Notes: generated by a model from the sequence alone, not told the origin. A stretch of 64,000 nucleotides of DNA from Patescibacteria group bacterium (GCA_028688515.1 JAQTXZ010000001.1:806001-870000); one strand, 5' to 3'; numbered from the stretch's first letter, positions 25,734-33,547 are shown. A program made the numbers and translations.

Positions 25734-27590
25734 ATGTCCGAAGCTTTTGACCGTGCACATGCGTGGGTCCGCAGGATCCTTTTTTGGCTTACACCTTCGG
25801 CTAAGACTTCGAGTGAACAAAATCCAAAAACAGCCGAAGACCACGCTTTGGTGTTATCGGTTACGCGTCCGCAATCAGTGCCTCATTGGCGCCAGCTGCG
25901 TTATGCAACCAGGGTCTTGAGTCTTTTTGAGCGCCGCATTTTAATGGGCGCTTTGTTTTTATTCTTTATTTTTATCTTGACCGGATTTTCTTTGTTAACC
26001 GCCAACCATTTGATTTCCGTGCCGGCCGACGGGGGAACTTATACAGAGGCGATAATCGGCGAACCGCAGGCCATCAATCCTATAGATGCGCCGGCCAATG
26101 CTACGGACGCGGATTTGTCATCTTTGATTTATTCCGGGCTTTTCCGTATGCAGGGCATGGAGGCGATCCCTGATTTGGCGGGCAGCTACGAATGGAGTGA
26201 TGATGGAAAAACGTTGACCGTGCATTTGCAGCCGGAGGCGAAATTTCACAACGGCAAACCAGTTACATCGGCCGACGTGGCCTTTACGATTGAGAGCATA
26301 CAAGATACCGCTCGCGGGTCTTTGCTCGCTCCCCTGTTCCGCGGAGTCAGCGTCGCCGCACAAGATGACCGCACCGTGCAATTCGTCCTGGATCAAGCCG
26401 ATGCGACTTTTCCAATCGCGCTCACTGTCGGCATATTACCTGCAGAACTTTGGCAGGATATTCCGCCAACCAGCGCACGCCTTGCCAACATCAATCTCAA
26501 ACCGGTCGGATCCGGCCAATATTTTGTAAAGTCATTCACTCGCGACAGTTACGGCATAATCCGTTCTTACACACTGGAAAGTTTTGACCGCTACTACGGA
26601 ATTAAACCTCATATTCAAAATCTAACCTTCCAGTTTTATCCGGATCGCCAATCCGCAGAGGATGCGCTTAAATCCGATCTGGTGGACGCAGTTTCGTTTA
26701 TACCTTCCGACGAAGCCGGCAAGTTCGGCTCTACCGCGCGTTGGAACACCGAAAAACTCGAGATTCCCCAGCAAACCATTGCTTTCTTTAACTTGAAAGA
26801 CAAGACTTTGACCGACGCAAAAATCAGGCAAGCTTTAAACATAGGCACTAATCGCCAAGATCTGCTTGCCGCCTACAACAATCTGGCTTCAGTCGCCGAA
26901 ATGCCTTTTCCTTTTTTGCAGCCGACGACCAGTACGCCGTATGATTTGGATGCCGCTCGCAAACTTCTGCAAGATGCCGGCTGGGTTGTGCCAAGTAATG
27001 ACAGCGTACGCATTTATCAAAAACCGGATCCAAAAAAGACGCTTCCGGCTCCGGTTTCTACAGCCTCTTCCACCAAGTTGACTTTCACGATTTTTACTCC
27101 GGATGATCCGGCGCTTTTGCAGGTTTCCGACGCGCTTAAACGCCAGTGGTCGCTTTTGGGCGCGCAAGTGGACGCGAAACCCATGAACGCAAAAGATTTA
27201 CTTAAAGTCTCAAGCCAAGATCGCAACGGACAAATCGTACTGTGGAACATTCTGCTGCAACCGGACCAGGATCTGTTTCCAATTTGGTGGAGCGGACAAG
27301 CCGGAGACCGTGGCATGAATTTTAGCGGTTTAGCGGACAAAGAAGTCGATACTTTGATAGAACAAACAAAGTCCGCAACTTCCACGCAAGCACTTACAAA
27401 AGCCCGCGGCGATTTATCGCAAGCAATCCTTAAGCAATCCGCCGCCCTATTTTTGGTCAGGCCTTTCTACGCCTACGTCATCTCCAACCGCATCAAAGGC
27501 ATACCGGATACTTTACAGCTGGCCCAACCATCCAACCGTTTTCAAAATATCGGCCAATGGTACATAAAGACGGGACTGCGGTGGAAATAA
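25734..27590 (+). CDS. oligopeptide ABC-transporter substrate-binding protein
   Basis: A 618-residue SBP_bac_5 family protein. An N-terminal cytoplasmic stretch is followed by one membrane helix (LMGALFLFFIFILTGFSLL, near residue 90), so it is membrane-anchored rather than a lipoprotein. The exported part has the family signatures EPQAINPIDAPANATD, YEWSDDGKTLTVHLQPEAKF and HNGKPVTSADVAFTIESI. It should capture peptides or similar ligands, and with the oligoendopeptidase F at 13204 points to peptide scavenging. The matching permease and ATPase genes are not in the window. Confidence 0.92.
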   Translation: MSEAFDRAHAWVRRILFWLTPSAKTSSEQNPKTAEDHALVLSVTRPQSVPHWRQLRYATRVLSLFERRILMGALFLFFIFILTGFSLLTANHLISVPADGGTYTEAIIGEPQAINPIDAPANATDADLSSLIYSGLFRMQGMEAIPDLAGSYEWSDDGKTLTVHLQPEAKFHNGKPVTSADVAFTIESIQDTARGSLLAPLFRGVSVAAQDDRTVQFVLDQADATFPIALTVGILPAELWQDIPPTSARLANINLKPVGSGQYFVKSFTRDSYGIIRSYTLESFDRYYGIKPHIQNLTFQFYPDRQSAEDALKSDLVDAVSFIPSDEAGKFGSTARWNTEKLEIPQQTIAFFNLKDKTLTDAKIRQALNIGTNRQDLLAAYNNLASVAEMPFPFLQPTTSTPYDLDAARKLLQDAGWVVPSNDSVRIYQKPDPKKTLPAPVSTASSTKLTFTIFTPDDPALLQVSDALKRQWSLLGAQVDAKPMNAKDLLKVSSQDRNGQIVLWNILLQPDQDLFPIWWSGQAGDRGMNFSGLADKEVDTLIEQTKSATSTQALTKARGDLSQAILKQSAALFLVRPFYAYVISNRIKGIPDTLQLAQPSNRFQNIGQWYIKTGLRWK

Positions 27591-27593
27591 CAT

Positions 27594-27722
27594 CAAAAAT
27601 TAAGAATTATGAATTAAGAATTATGAATTTTGGAGATTATCATAATATAATTGACAATCGTGGGACTTATCATCATAATTGCGACATCAATTCTTAATTC
27701 ATAATTCTTAATTCATAATTGA
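27594..27722. repeat. AT-rich word repeats
   Basis: The word AATTAAGAATTATG occurs twice at the left and its inverse ATTCTTAATTCATA twice at the right, forming a long hairpin after the stop of the peptide-binding protein. Similar low-complexity word runs occur elsewhere (17600-17640, 18615-18650, 36780-36880). Confidence 0.65.
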
Positions 27723-27727
27723 TTTGT

Positions 27728-27814
27728 GGGCGAGTGGCGGAACTGGTAGACGCACAGGTCTCAGAAGCCTGCGATCATTCGATCATGAGGGTTCAAGTCC
27801 CTCCCCGCCCACCA
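27728..27814 (+). tRNA. tRNA-Leu (anticodon CAG)
   Basis: An 87-base class II tRNA: acceptor GGGCGAG/CCCGCCC with one A-C mismatch, anticodon stem CAGGT/GCCTG around CTCAGAA (anticodon CAG), long variable arm CGATCATTCGATCATG, T arm GAGGG-TTCAAGT-CCCTC, discriminator A and encoded CCA. Confidence 0.96.
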
Positions 27815-27876
27815 CGTAAAGGCCGTGAATAAAAGCACGGCTTTTATTTTTACGGCCAACGTGGCGCCGCCATAAA
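27811..27876. repeat. tRNA-trailing inverted repeat, copy 2
   Basis: Near-identical to 7872-7936, again beginning at the CCA of a tRNA. The outer arms are ACCACGTAAAGGCCGTG and ACGGCCAACGTGG. Followed at once by a smaller GACCTTTAGGTCTTTTTT terminator. Confidence 0.75.
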
Positions 27877-27884
27877 GACCTTTA

Positions 27885-27935
27885 GGTCTTTTTTGCATTT
27901 TATTTATCCAAAAACAGTTGCACCCTCGAAGAGCA
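27885..27935. repeat. 51-bp direct repeat, left copy
   Basis: GGTCTTTTTTGCATTTTATT and onward to CCCTCGAAGAGCA. The right copy at 29617-29667 has the same 51 bases with two substitutions. They enclose the caspase-like gene and nothing else. The left copy begins in the T-tract of the terminator behind tRNA-Leu. Confidence 0.85.
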
Positions 27936-28030
27936 CGGATGGATGACTGACACGATGGTAAGAGCGGCTGATACAGAGACCGCCTGTTCCGCAAAATGCA
28001 CTTCTTTATTGAGTATGTTAAAATAGATTC

Positions 28031-29593
28031 ATGGCTTTAGCCTGGGAACAACCGGCATTTGATGCCAGCAATCAAGAAAAGAAGGAAAAATTGCGACACG
28101 CGCAAGAACTTTTTAAATTCGGGAGAGAGCTCAACATCACATCTACCATGTTTAAACCAGGCGATCCGACCAGCGTAAAACGTGTTGCAACTTGGATAGA
28201 CTCTAATGAAAACAATTTATCAAGATACGCTGTATCTGAAGAGATGGCAGAAATTTGTTTAGAAAACTTAAGCGGAGTGATGTACAATATACGAATCGAG
28301 ATTAGGTTTTTGCTTGCGAATGACGCCGCGGATAAAGATTCTGCCGACTACCACGATAAACTTCTTCCTTTATACAATCTTCGCGATAAAATCATTGGCA
28401 TCATTGAACGCTTTGCCTACTATTTGAAAGAACTACAAAGGAAGAAAGTCGTGAATAACGGCAAGCTGATAAGATTCATCAACGAATATGCATCGTTAAC
28501 AACGGAAGGTACTTCCCAAGATGCGGAATCGCGCGTATATAGCATCGAGATGCTTCAAGATTTTGGTGTGAGTCTTAAAGAAAATGAAGCTTTCGCTTTT
28601 CTTGATTTATTGCGCACTCTCATTTCTAGGCGCAGGTCAGCCCATGAATTCGATCCCGTTGGAAAAGCCCTGCTTGAATTGGCCGAAAAATACAGAAAAA
28701 ATACTGAAATTTATGCATCATGCCTGTCGATTGTCGAAGAATATTTTCCCCTAGACGTTTCTGGGGAGAAATTGGGGGAGTTTCTAAAGCAATATGATTT
28801 GCCAAGTGCAAAAATTCTTGAGGCATGGCGCAAAGAAAAAAACGCAATAACTATAAACATGCAAGCGGTAATCGAATTGGAAGCGGTAAAACCAGGCATC
28901 TGTTTGCAGCTGTACGAAGAGTTCGGGATCGCCGACTTCGGTCGTTATCCAAAAGACATGCTAATTAGACAAAGTGAACAATCCGAAGATCGAGCCATTC
29001 CTTATGGCGTTATAATCTTTCCTCGTGCAGACTGGAACGGCAGCTTTCAATCCAAAGGCTACGCACTGACAGACTTATTTGAAAAAACAGAAGATAGATT
29101 GGCTTATAGAATTTTCGAATGCGAAAGCAGCGTGGACTTTGCAAAAACTTTAATCAAATGCCACAAGAGATATTCTCCCAAAATATCATTCGCGATCATC
29201 GGCGGCCACGGTACAGAATCAAGCATTCAATTCGGTGATTCAAAAAATGCCAATGGCATGGACGAATTACATCTTAAAGATTTAGCGGGAAGCGGTGCAC
29301 AAAGAGCATCCGAGTACTTCAAAAAAGGTTCAACTATAATCCTTAGCTCATGTTCCACGGGAAAATCCGGGGGCATGGCTCAACAAATATCAGAACTTAT
29401 ACAGGGAAAGGTTATCGGACCCAACGAAGACACTAGCATTTTAAAATTCCAAATCAGTAAAAATCGCAATACAACACTAAGGTTTAATGTTGAATACAGC
29501 GATCCAACTGTCAAAGAAGTCTACATCGACGGAAAGAGAACGGAACGCAAAAAGCCGAGCAATCCATTCATGAATGCGGGAGTGGAACTTTAA
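28031..29593 (+). CDS. caspase-like cysteine protease
   Basis: A 520-residue soluble protein. The C-terminal third carries a caspase/gingipain-type dyad: AIIGGHGTESS with His393 and ILSSCSTGKSG with Cys441, each after a hydrophobic strand as in clan CD proteases (C14, C25, CHAT). The N-terminal 300 residues are helical, without a known domain. A -10-like TAAAAT ends seven bases before the ATG, suggesting a leaderless mRNA. The gene is bounded by 51-bp direct repeats and sits behind tRNA-Leu, so it looks like a small inserted cargo module. Roles of such proteases include regulated cell death and defence; here that is inference. Confidence 0.85.
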   Translation: MALAWEQPAFDASNQEKKEKLRHAQELFKFGRELNITSTMFKPGDPTSVKRVATWIDSNENNLSRYAVSEEMAEICLENLSGVMYNIRIEIRFLLANDAADKDSADYHDKLLPLYNLRDKIIGIIERFAYYLKELQRKKVVNNGKLIRFINEYASLTTEGTSQDAESRVYSIEMLQDFGVSLKENEAFAFLDLLRTLISRRRSAHEFDPVGKALLELAEKYRKNTEIYASCLSIVEEYFPLDVSGEKLGEFLKQYDLPSAKILEAWRKEKNAITINMQAVIELEAVKPGICLQLYEEFGIADFGRYPKDMLIRQSEQSEDRAIPYGVIIFPRADWNGSFQSKGYALTDLFEKTEDRLAYRIFECESSVDFAKTLIKCHKRYSPKISFAIIGGHGTESSIQFGDSKNANGMDELHLKDLAGSGAQRASEYFKKGSTIILSSCSTGKSGGMAQQISELIQGKVIGPNEDTSILKFQISKNRNTTLRFNVEYSDPTVKEVYIDGKRTERKKPSNPFMNAGVEL

Positions 29594-29955
29594 TTGAATT
29601 AGGCGTTGTTGAAAACGGTCTTTTTTGCATTTTATTCATCCAAAAACAGTTGCGCCCTCGAAGAGCATTCGAGGGCGCGGGTGAAAAGTATAAGTCAAGA
29701 AAGAACCGAGTGACCCTCCTACGCTAAAGCTTCGGTGGGCAAGCCAAGGATCTCCCGCTTTCTGCGGGATCCCGCCAGCATTTAGACGTCCTGATGCGGA
29801 GGCGGGACGAGCACCTCCACCCCAAGAGCGAAGACGCCGACAAAATCGAGGGCACCGCCACCGAAGTACCAGCCGCTGCAGCACAAGCCACCAGCGTCGA
29901 AATCGCCGAGAGGCAGGCGATCGTCGCCCGCGTGACAGGTATCGGTGCGCACCCA
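29594..29955. other. intergenic stretch with repeat-derived hairpins
   Basis: About 360 bp without a gene I would defend. It contains the right 51-bp direct repeat, the hairpin CGCCCTCGAA-gagca-TTCGAGGGCG (29653-29677) and the palindrome CCTCCTACGCTAAAGCTTCGGTGGG near 29716. From about 29760 the sequence is GC-rich. Open frames on the minus strand continue from the gene at 29956 but lack initiation signals. Confidence 0.5.
29617..29667. repeat. 51-bp direct repeat, right copy
   Basis: Matches 27885-27935 with two differences over 51 bases. Here the repeat runs into a complete hairpin (29653-29677), whereas the left copy is cut after GAGCA, which suggests that the right copy is the original junction. 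Confidence 0.85.
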
Positions 29956-30519
29956 CTACTGATTGAGCGGGACACGCTCACCCGTCGCTTTAAAGTGAGC
30001 GAGGATCAGACCTGCCACCAGACCTGCTCGGCCGAAACCACTCATGTGGTGAGCAGGCAGTTCGAGTTCGGTGTGGAGACCGGCGAGTAGATTGAGCTGC
30101 TCACTCTTGGTCTTCGAGGTGCTATCTCGCAGGATGCGCGGCACCCAGAAGACAAGACTGTCCGAGGTCGGCGTGTCCTCAAATCTCCAGTCCTGCAAGT
30201 AGTTGAAGTCCTTGCGGCAGGGACCGGACTTGGGGGCGTGGGTCTTGAGGGTGTAGCCGACGCGGACTCGATAGCAGATCGGAGTCGTCACAGGCACCTT
30301 GTGCTCAATAGCCAGCTTGCGGTACTTGCCGACGATCACCTTGGCGACTTCCTCGACGTACTTGCCGCTCTCGACGAGCAGAGCGACCGCTTCGGCGTCG
30401 GTGAGAGGGATAAAGTACTCCGGCTCGACGATGCTGACAGGAGATTTGGCGAAGGCTGCCCTTCGGAGCTTTACGCGAAGAAGGAAACAAAAAGACCGCA
30501 AGGTCTTTTTTGTTTTCAT
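29956..30519 (-). CDS. hypothetical protein, possibly 5'-truncated
   Basis: A GC-rich open frame of 187 residues. The body looks like a real soluble protein (EYFIPLTDAEAVALLVESGK, VPVTTPICYRVRVGYTLKTH, LAGLHTELELPAHHMSGFGR), but I do not recognise a family. The nominal ATG at 30519 lies inside a hairpin AAAAAGACC-GCAA-GGTCTTTTTTG (30490-30512) and has no ribosome binding site, so translation from it is doubtful. The real 5' end may be lost or start internally. It borders the recombinase/RNA array and may have been broken when that element arrived. Confidence 0.5.
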   Translation of the reverse strand: MKTKKTLRSFCFLLRVKLRRAAFAKSPVSIVEPEYFIPLTDAEAVALLVESGKYVEEVAKVIVGKYRKLAIEHKVPVTTPICYRVRVGYTLKTHAPKSGPCRKDFNYLQDWRFEDTPTSDSLVFWVPRILRDSTSKTKSEQLNLLAGLHTELELPAHHMSGFGRAGLVAGLILAHFKATGERVPLNQ

Positions 30520-30634
30520 CCATAACGAACAAGCCCCGCACCAAAGTCTGATGCAGGGCGAGTCCTTTCTGCGAACGCGTTAAGGATTTTGATGCTATTT
30601 TTGCTCAACCAGGCCAAATACCACTCTGCCACCA

Positions 30635-30663
30635 TTGACAAAAACCCCAATCTTTGCTTAAAT
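30635..30663 (+). promoter_or_regulatory. promoter for the RNA array and recombinase
   Basis: TTGACA (30635-30640), exactly 17 bases, TTAAAT (30658-30663). The predicted start near 30670 is about 15 bases before the first hairpin of unit 0, so one transcript could run through unit 0, the recombinase and the downstream units. Confidence 0.65.
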
Positions 30664-30684
30664 GACCAATCTTTTAAATCGTGA

Positions 30685-30915
30685 CCTCTTTTGAGAAGCT
30701 GACTCCTTGTCTGCTTTTCAAAAGAGGGTGCGTTGATTGTTGTGTCGAAAGACGACACGACCATTGCACCCTCAACCTTTTGGCGGACGAAGAGACAGAT
30801 GCGAAAAATCGCGACGCAAACTTTGTCCACCACTAATCTCGCGGGACGCAGGTAGGGTTGTTTGTAGAAACGATTGTCCTGGTGTCCTGCAGGGTGCATG
30901 GGCAATCATGCACCC
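30685..30915 (+). ncRNA. multi-loop RNA unit 0 of the recombinase-associated array
   Basis: Unit order: hairpin A (CCTCTTTTGA...TCAAAAGAGG), then three loops B, C, D, then a closing hairpin GGGTGCATGG-GCAA-TCATGCACCC. Loop B: stem GAGGGTGC/GCACCCTC, 5' side 30733-30743, tip GTC-GAAA-GAC 30744-30753, 3' side 30754-30765. Loop C: stem GGCGGAC/GTCCACC, 5' side 30790-30800, tip GCGA-AAAA-TCGC 30801-30812, 3' side 30813-30824. Loop D: stem GCGGGAC/GTCCTGC, 5' side 30849-30859, tip GTTT-GTAG-AAAC 30860-30871, 3' side 30872-30883. Every loop has 11 bases on the 5' side and 12 on the 3' side; sequences differ from unit to unit while stems are kept. Confidence 0.8.
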
Positions 30916-30916
30916 A

Positions 30917-31002
30917 CCCTCTTCATAGCTTTCGAGTTTCGAGAACTGCGAAGAGGGTGCGAAAACTAGAATGTCGAAAGATGACAACAGAGCTGCACCC
31001 TC
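30917..31002 (+). ncRNA. RNA unit 0', 5' part (hairpin A and loop B)
   Basis: Hairpin A of the second type (CCCTCTTC...GAAGAGGG) and loop B: 5' side 30962-30972, tip GTC-GAAA-GAT 30973-30982, 3' side 30983-30994, closing GCACCCTC 30995-31002. Loop C is missing: after it comes the recombinase leader and gene, and a D loop of the same geometry reappears just after the gene stop (32766-32815). The recombinase gene therefore seems to occupy the place of loop C in this unit. Confidence 0.75.
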
Positions 31003-31105
31003 ACTTTCTCAATAAATGTCCCGTTTTCGGACGGGATGTAGGGACGTAAAATTCCCGATTGTTCCTAAACATGTCTCTTCGGGGACGAAACAAGGAGAGC
31101 GGCAA
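31003..31105 (+). promoter_or_regulatory. structured leader of the recombinase mRNA
   Basis: Contains TCCCGT-TTTCGG-ACGGGA (about 31019-31036), then GGGACG...GTTCCTAAAC (a D-like tip) and a GTCTC-TTCG-GGGAC hairpin just before the AAGGAGAG ribosome binding site. The layout suggests a leader derived from a degenerated D loop that may control recombinase translation. Confidence 0.5.
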
Positions 31106-32761
31106 ATGCCGGAAACCAGAACCGTAGGCATCAGGCATCGTGTCAAGAAGACAGCCGAGGGCGAAGCTCGGCCCACGCAGGTCGCCATTGTCGCGAACAA
31201 CAAGGTCGTGACTCTGGATCTCGAGGACGAGCGCGCCGAGCTGGACTTCGTTCTCGGCAAGTTCCCGATCAAGTTCCGCGACGTGGAACCGGACGAGGAC
31301 CTGACCGTCTTCGCCAAGCATCACATCAAGTGGCGCAAGGCAAAGAAAGACGAGGACGTCTCGAACGTGCCCGAAGCGCACAAGCAGCTGATCGAGAAGA
31401 AGTTGCATGTGGCGCATCGGGTGCCGGCGGCTTACGACGGGCTCAAGGCCGGAGACGTTGTCGCCATGTCGCTGGGCGGGTCCGGCGACTACCTGGCTTT
31501 CGCGCTTTCACGCCAAGCTGACGTAGTCGGCGCCCACATCTTTCGCATCCCGCCGTTCCACCTCAAGGACAAGCGGCCGAACGCGGATAAGGACAAGGAC
31601 GCCGAGCTCATGGCTGAACTGGTGCGAGACCAGCGCCAGCTCTTCCGGCCTGTCACGCCGCGCGACCGCGATCAGCTACTGCTCCGCATCCGCTACCGCA
31701 GCTTTGAGGAGGCTATGAAGGCGCGAATCGCAACCGAGCAGCGGCTGCGTCAACGGCTCATCGGCGAGATCTTCACCCAGCCGGACGGGCTCTACCCCGA
31801 AGGCGATCTCGAAGATGCGTTCAAGGAATCCAAGGCCAATGACAAGATCCTCGTGTCGCAGAAGGCGGAAGAAGCAGCGCGCGAACGCGACATGCTCGCG
31901 GCGCTCGAGAAACTTGAAGCCTTCAAGGTCATGGGGCCGGTGGAAGGCGTGGGCACGCGCATCGCAGGGAGGCTGACGGCTGCCGCGCTGGTAAACCTCG
32001 GACGATTCATGGTCGTGCCTGACCAGGCCGAGATTGAGAAGCTGCGCTTGGAGGCCACGGAATGGGCCGAGGACGCGGTTGCATTGGTCAACGTCGAGCG
32101 CAAGCCGAACGAAGCGCGTCGCGAGTACTACGCAAGGGTCGAGAAGGTACTGCAGTCCTGCGGACATCCGACACGAGCATTGGAGCTCGAACAGGCCATC
32201 GCTTGTCTGGACCAAATCCGCAAGCTCAAGCGCCAAGCCGAAGCCAAGAGCTGCAACAAGTTCAAGGCATACTGCGGCGTACACGTGCTCACGGGCGGCA
32301 AGCACGGCGATCAGCCCGAGGAATTCCAGTTCCCTCGCAGGCGAAGTGATGCGGTTGCCAACTGGAATGGCATTGCTCGCCAGGCGTTCTTTCTGGTCGT
32401 GGACCAGTTCAACAAGCGGGCGGAGAGCGAATGGGGCAAGTACCTTCGCCGGATGAAGTCCAACCAGCGCGGGATCCACCCCGAACCCATCAAGGTTCCG
32501 TCGCTAAACAGGGACGGCACACCCAAGGTCAATAAGAAGACCGGCGAGCCCATCCTTGTCACCCGCTACTCGGACGGCCACATTCACAAGCGCGCCATCT
32601 GGCGTACGGCCACGCGCTTTGCCGAATGGTTGTTCCGCGAACTGATCAAGTTCGAGAACGGTGCTACGGCCAAGCTGCCGGCCAAACCGCCCGAACCGGC
32701 TACCGCAGCAACCCTGCCATCGCCGAAGTTCGAGGCGACGACGACCGCCCTTTCAGCCTAG
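31106..32761 (+). CDS. IS110-like (DEDD/transposase_20) recombinase
   Basis: The start at 31106 has AAGGAGAG seven bases upstream; 551 residues, longer than most IS110 transposases (about 330-450). The GGSGDYLAFALS...IFRIPPFHLK...DKDKDAELMAELVRD run (residues 124-174) resembles the end of the RuvC-like DEDD domain, with Asp161/163/165 as metal-ligand candidates. A helix-hairpin-helix GPVEGVGTRIAGRLTAAAL (residues 277-295) begins the IS110 C-terminal domain, which continues after a 70-residue insertion with FKAYCGVHV, PRRRSDAVANWNGIARQAFF and GHIHKRAIWRTATRFAEWLF. The canonical first Asp (GIDVSK-type) and the C-terminal catalytic Ser-Gly are not evident. The gene is GC-rich and embedded in a structured RNA array. 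The family call is from pattern recognition. Confidence 0.75.
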   Translation: MPETRTVGIRHRVKKTAEGEARPTQVAIVANNKVVTLDLEDERAELDFVLGKFPIKFRDVEPDEDLTVFAKHHIKWRKAKKDEDVSNVPEAHKQLIEKKLHVAHRVPAAYDGLKAGDVVAMSLGGSGDYLAFALSRQADVVGAHIFRIPPFHLKDKRPNADKDKDAELMAELVRDQRQLFRPVTPRDRDQLLLRIRYRSFEEAMKARIATEQRLRQRLIGEIFTQPDGLYPEGDLEDAFKESKANDKILVSQKAEEAARERDMLAALEKLEAFKVMGPVEGVGTRIAGRLTAAALVNLGRFMVVPDQAEIEKLRLEATEWAEDAVALVNVERKPNEARREYYARVEKVLQSCGHPTRALELEQAIACLDQIRKLKRQAEAKSCNKFKAYCGVHVLTGGKHGDQPEEFQFPRRRSDAVANWNGIARQAFFLVVDQFNKRAESEWGKYLRRMKSNQRGIHPEPIKVPSLNRDGTPKVNKKTGEPILVTRYSDGHIHKRAIWRTATRFAEWLFRELIKFENGATAKLPAKPPEPATAATLPSPKFEATTTALSA

Positions 32762-32765
32762 ACTT

Positions 32766-32847
32766 GGGGACGATGCATCGCTTGTTCTGCTAGAACGACC
32801 AGGAGGCTGTCCCCCTCCCCCGCACCAATTCACTTTGGTGCGGGGGC
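32766..32847 (+). ncRNA. RNA unit 0', 3' part (loop D and terminal hairpin)
   Basis: Five bases after the recombinase stop: stem GGGGAC/GTCCCC, 5' side 32773-32783 (11 bases), tip GTTCT-GCT-AGAAC 32784-32796, 3' side 32797-32808 (12 bases). This is the exact geometry of loop D in the other units. It is followed by a very stable hairpin CCCCCGCACC...GGTGCGGGGG ending at 32847, which probably closes a processing or transcription unit. Confidence 0.75.
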
Positions 32848-33080
32848 CCTCTTTTGAGAAGCTGACCATCTGTCGGGTTTTCAAAAGAGGGTGCGACCGA
32901 ACCCTTGTCGAAAGACGAGCGGCGGGATGCACCCTCACAATCTTGGCGGACGTTTGGTTTGTTGTGCAATGCGCGCAAGAGACTGTGTCCGCCGCTAATC
33001 TCGCGGGACGAAAGGCGGTATGTTTCCAACGAAACGAATCTGCCACTGTCCCGCTCGGGTGCATGGGCAACCATGCACCC
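32847..33080 (+). ncRNA. multi-loop RNA unit 1
   Basis: Hairpin A of the first type (CCCTCTTTTGA...TCAAAAGAGGG). Loop B: 5' side 32896-32906, tip GTC-GAAA-GAC, 3' side 32917-32928. Loop C: stem GGCGGAC/GTCCGCC, 5' side 32953-32963, tip GTGC-AAT-GCGC, 3' side 32975-32986. Loop D: stem GCGGGAC/GTCCCGC, 5' side 33011-33021, tip GTTTC-CAAC-GAAAC, 3' side 33036-33047. Closing hairpin GGGTGCATGG-GCAA-CCATGCACCC 33057-33080. The constant linker CGCTAATCTCGCG joins C and D. Confidence 0.8.
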
Positions 33081-33081
33081 G

Positions 33082-33311
33082 CCCTCTTCATAGCTTTCGA
33101 GTTTTCGAGGACTGTGAAGAGGGTGCGATTGGGTCGATGTCGCAAGACGATTCTCAGCCTGCACCCTCAACCTTTTGGCGGACGAAAAGCAAAATGCAAG
33201 CAATTGCGTTGTCAAGGCTGTCCGCCGCTAATCTCGCGGGACGTCCATATATACGTTCTGTGGAACGACCTCCACTTTGTCCCGCTCGGGTGCATGGGCA
33301 ACCATGCACCC
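33082..33311 (+). ncRNA. multi-loop RNA unit 2
   Basis: Hairpin A of the second type. Loop B: 5' side 33128-33138, tip GTC-GCAA-GAC (GNRA kept), 3' side 33149-33160. Loop C: 5' side 33185-33195, tip GCAA-GCAA-TTGC, 3' side 33208-33219. Loop D: 5' side 33244-33254, tip GTTC-TGTG-GAAC, 3' side 33267-33278. Closing hairpin 33288-33311. Loops C and D are nearly the same as those of unit 4, while loop B is quite different. Confidence 0.8.
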
Positions 33312-33312
33312 G

Positions 33313-33547
33313 CCCTCTTCACAGCTTTCGAGTTTCGAGAACTGTGGAGAGGGTGCGGTAGAATATGTGTCGAGAGACGATTCTAGAACTGCACCCTCAA
33401 ACTTTTGGCGGACGAACGGTCTCATGTGAAAATCACGTCGATGATCGTGTCCGCCGCTAATCTCGCGGGACGAAAAGGATGGTGTTTTCAAACGAACAAT
33501 GTGTCGTCCTGCTCCCCGACTCCGATTTGCAAGAATCTGAGTCGGGG
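33313..33547 (+). ncRNA. multi-loop RNA unit 3
   Basis: Hairpin A of the second type. Loop B: 5' side 33358-33368, tip GTC-GAGA-GAC, 3' side 33379-33390. Loop C: 5' side 33415-33425, tip GTGA-AAA-TCAC, 3' side 33437-33448. Loop D: 5' side 33473-33483, tip GTTTTCAAAC, 3' side 33494-33505, stem GCGGGAC/GTCCTGC. Instead of the usual closing hairpin it ends in CCCCGACTC...GAGTCGGGG (33514-33547), like the strong hairpin that precedes unit 1. Confidence 0.8.

Noticed and set aside
29636-29956. Minus-strand 106-codon frame after the 187-residue gene.
   Set aside because: Arg/Trp-rich composition and reading through a repeat hairpin; no homology signal.
30516-30905. Minus-strand 129-codon frame across RNA unit 0.
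   Set aside because: It lies across conserved stems and variable loops; the constraint seen there is RNA structure, and no ribosome binding site precedes it.
31016-31105. Longer start for the recombinase at 31016.
   Set aside because: It would translate the leader hairpins, and AAGGAGAG points to the ATG at 31106.
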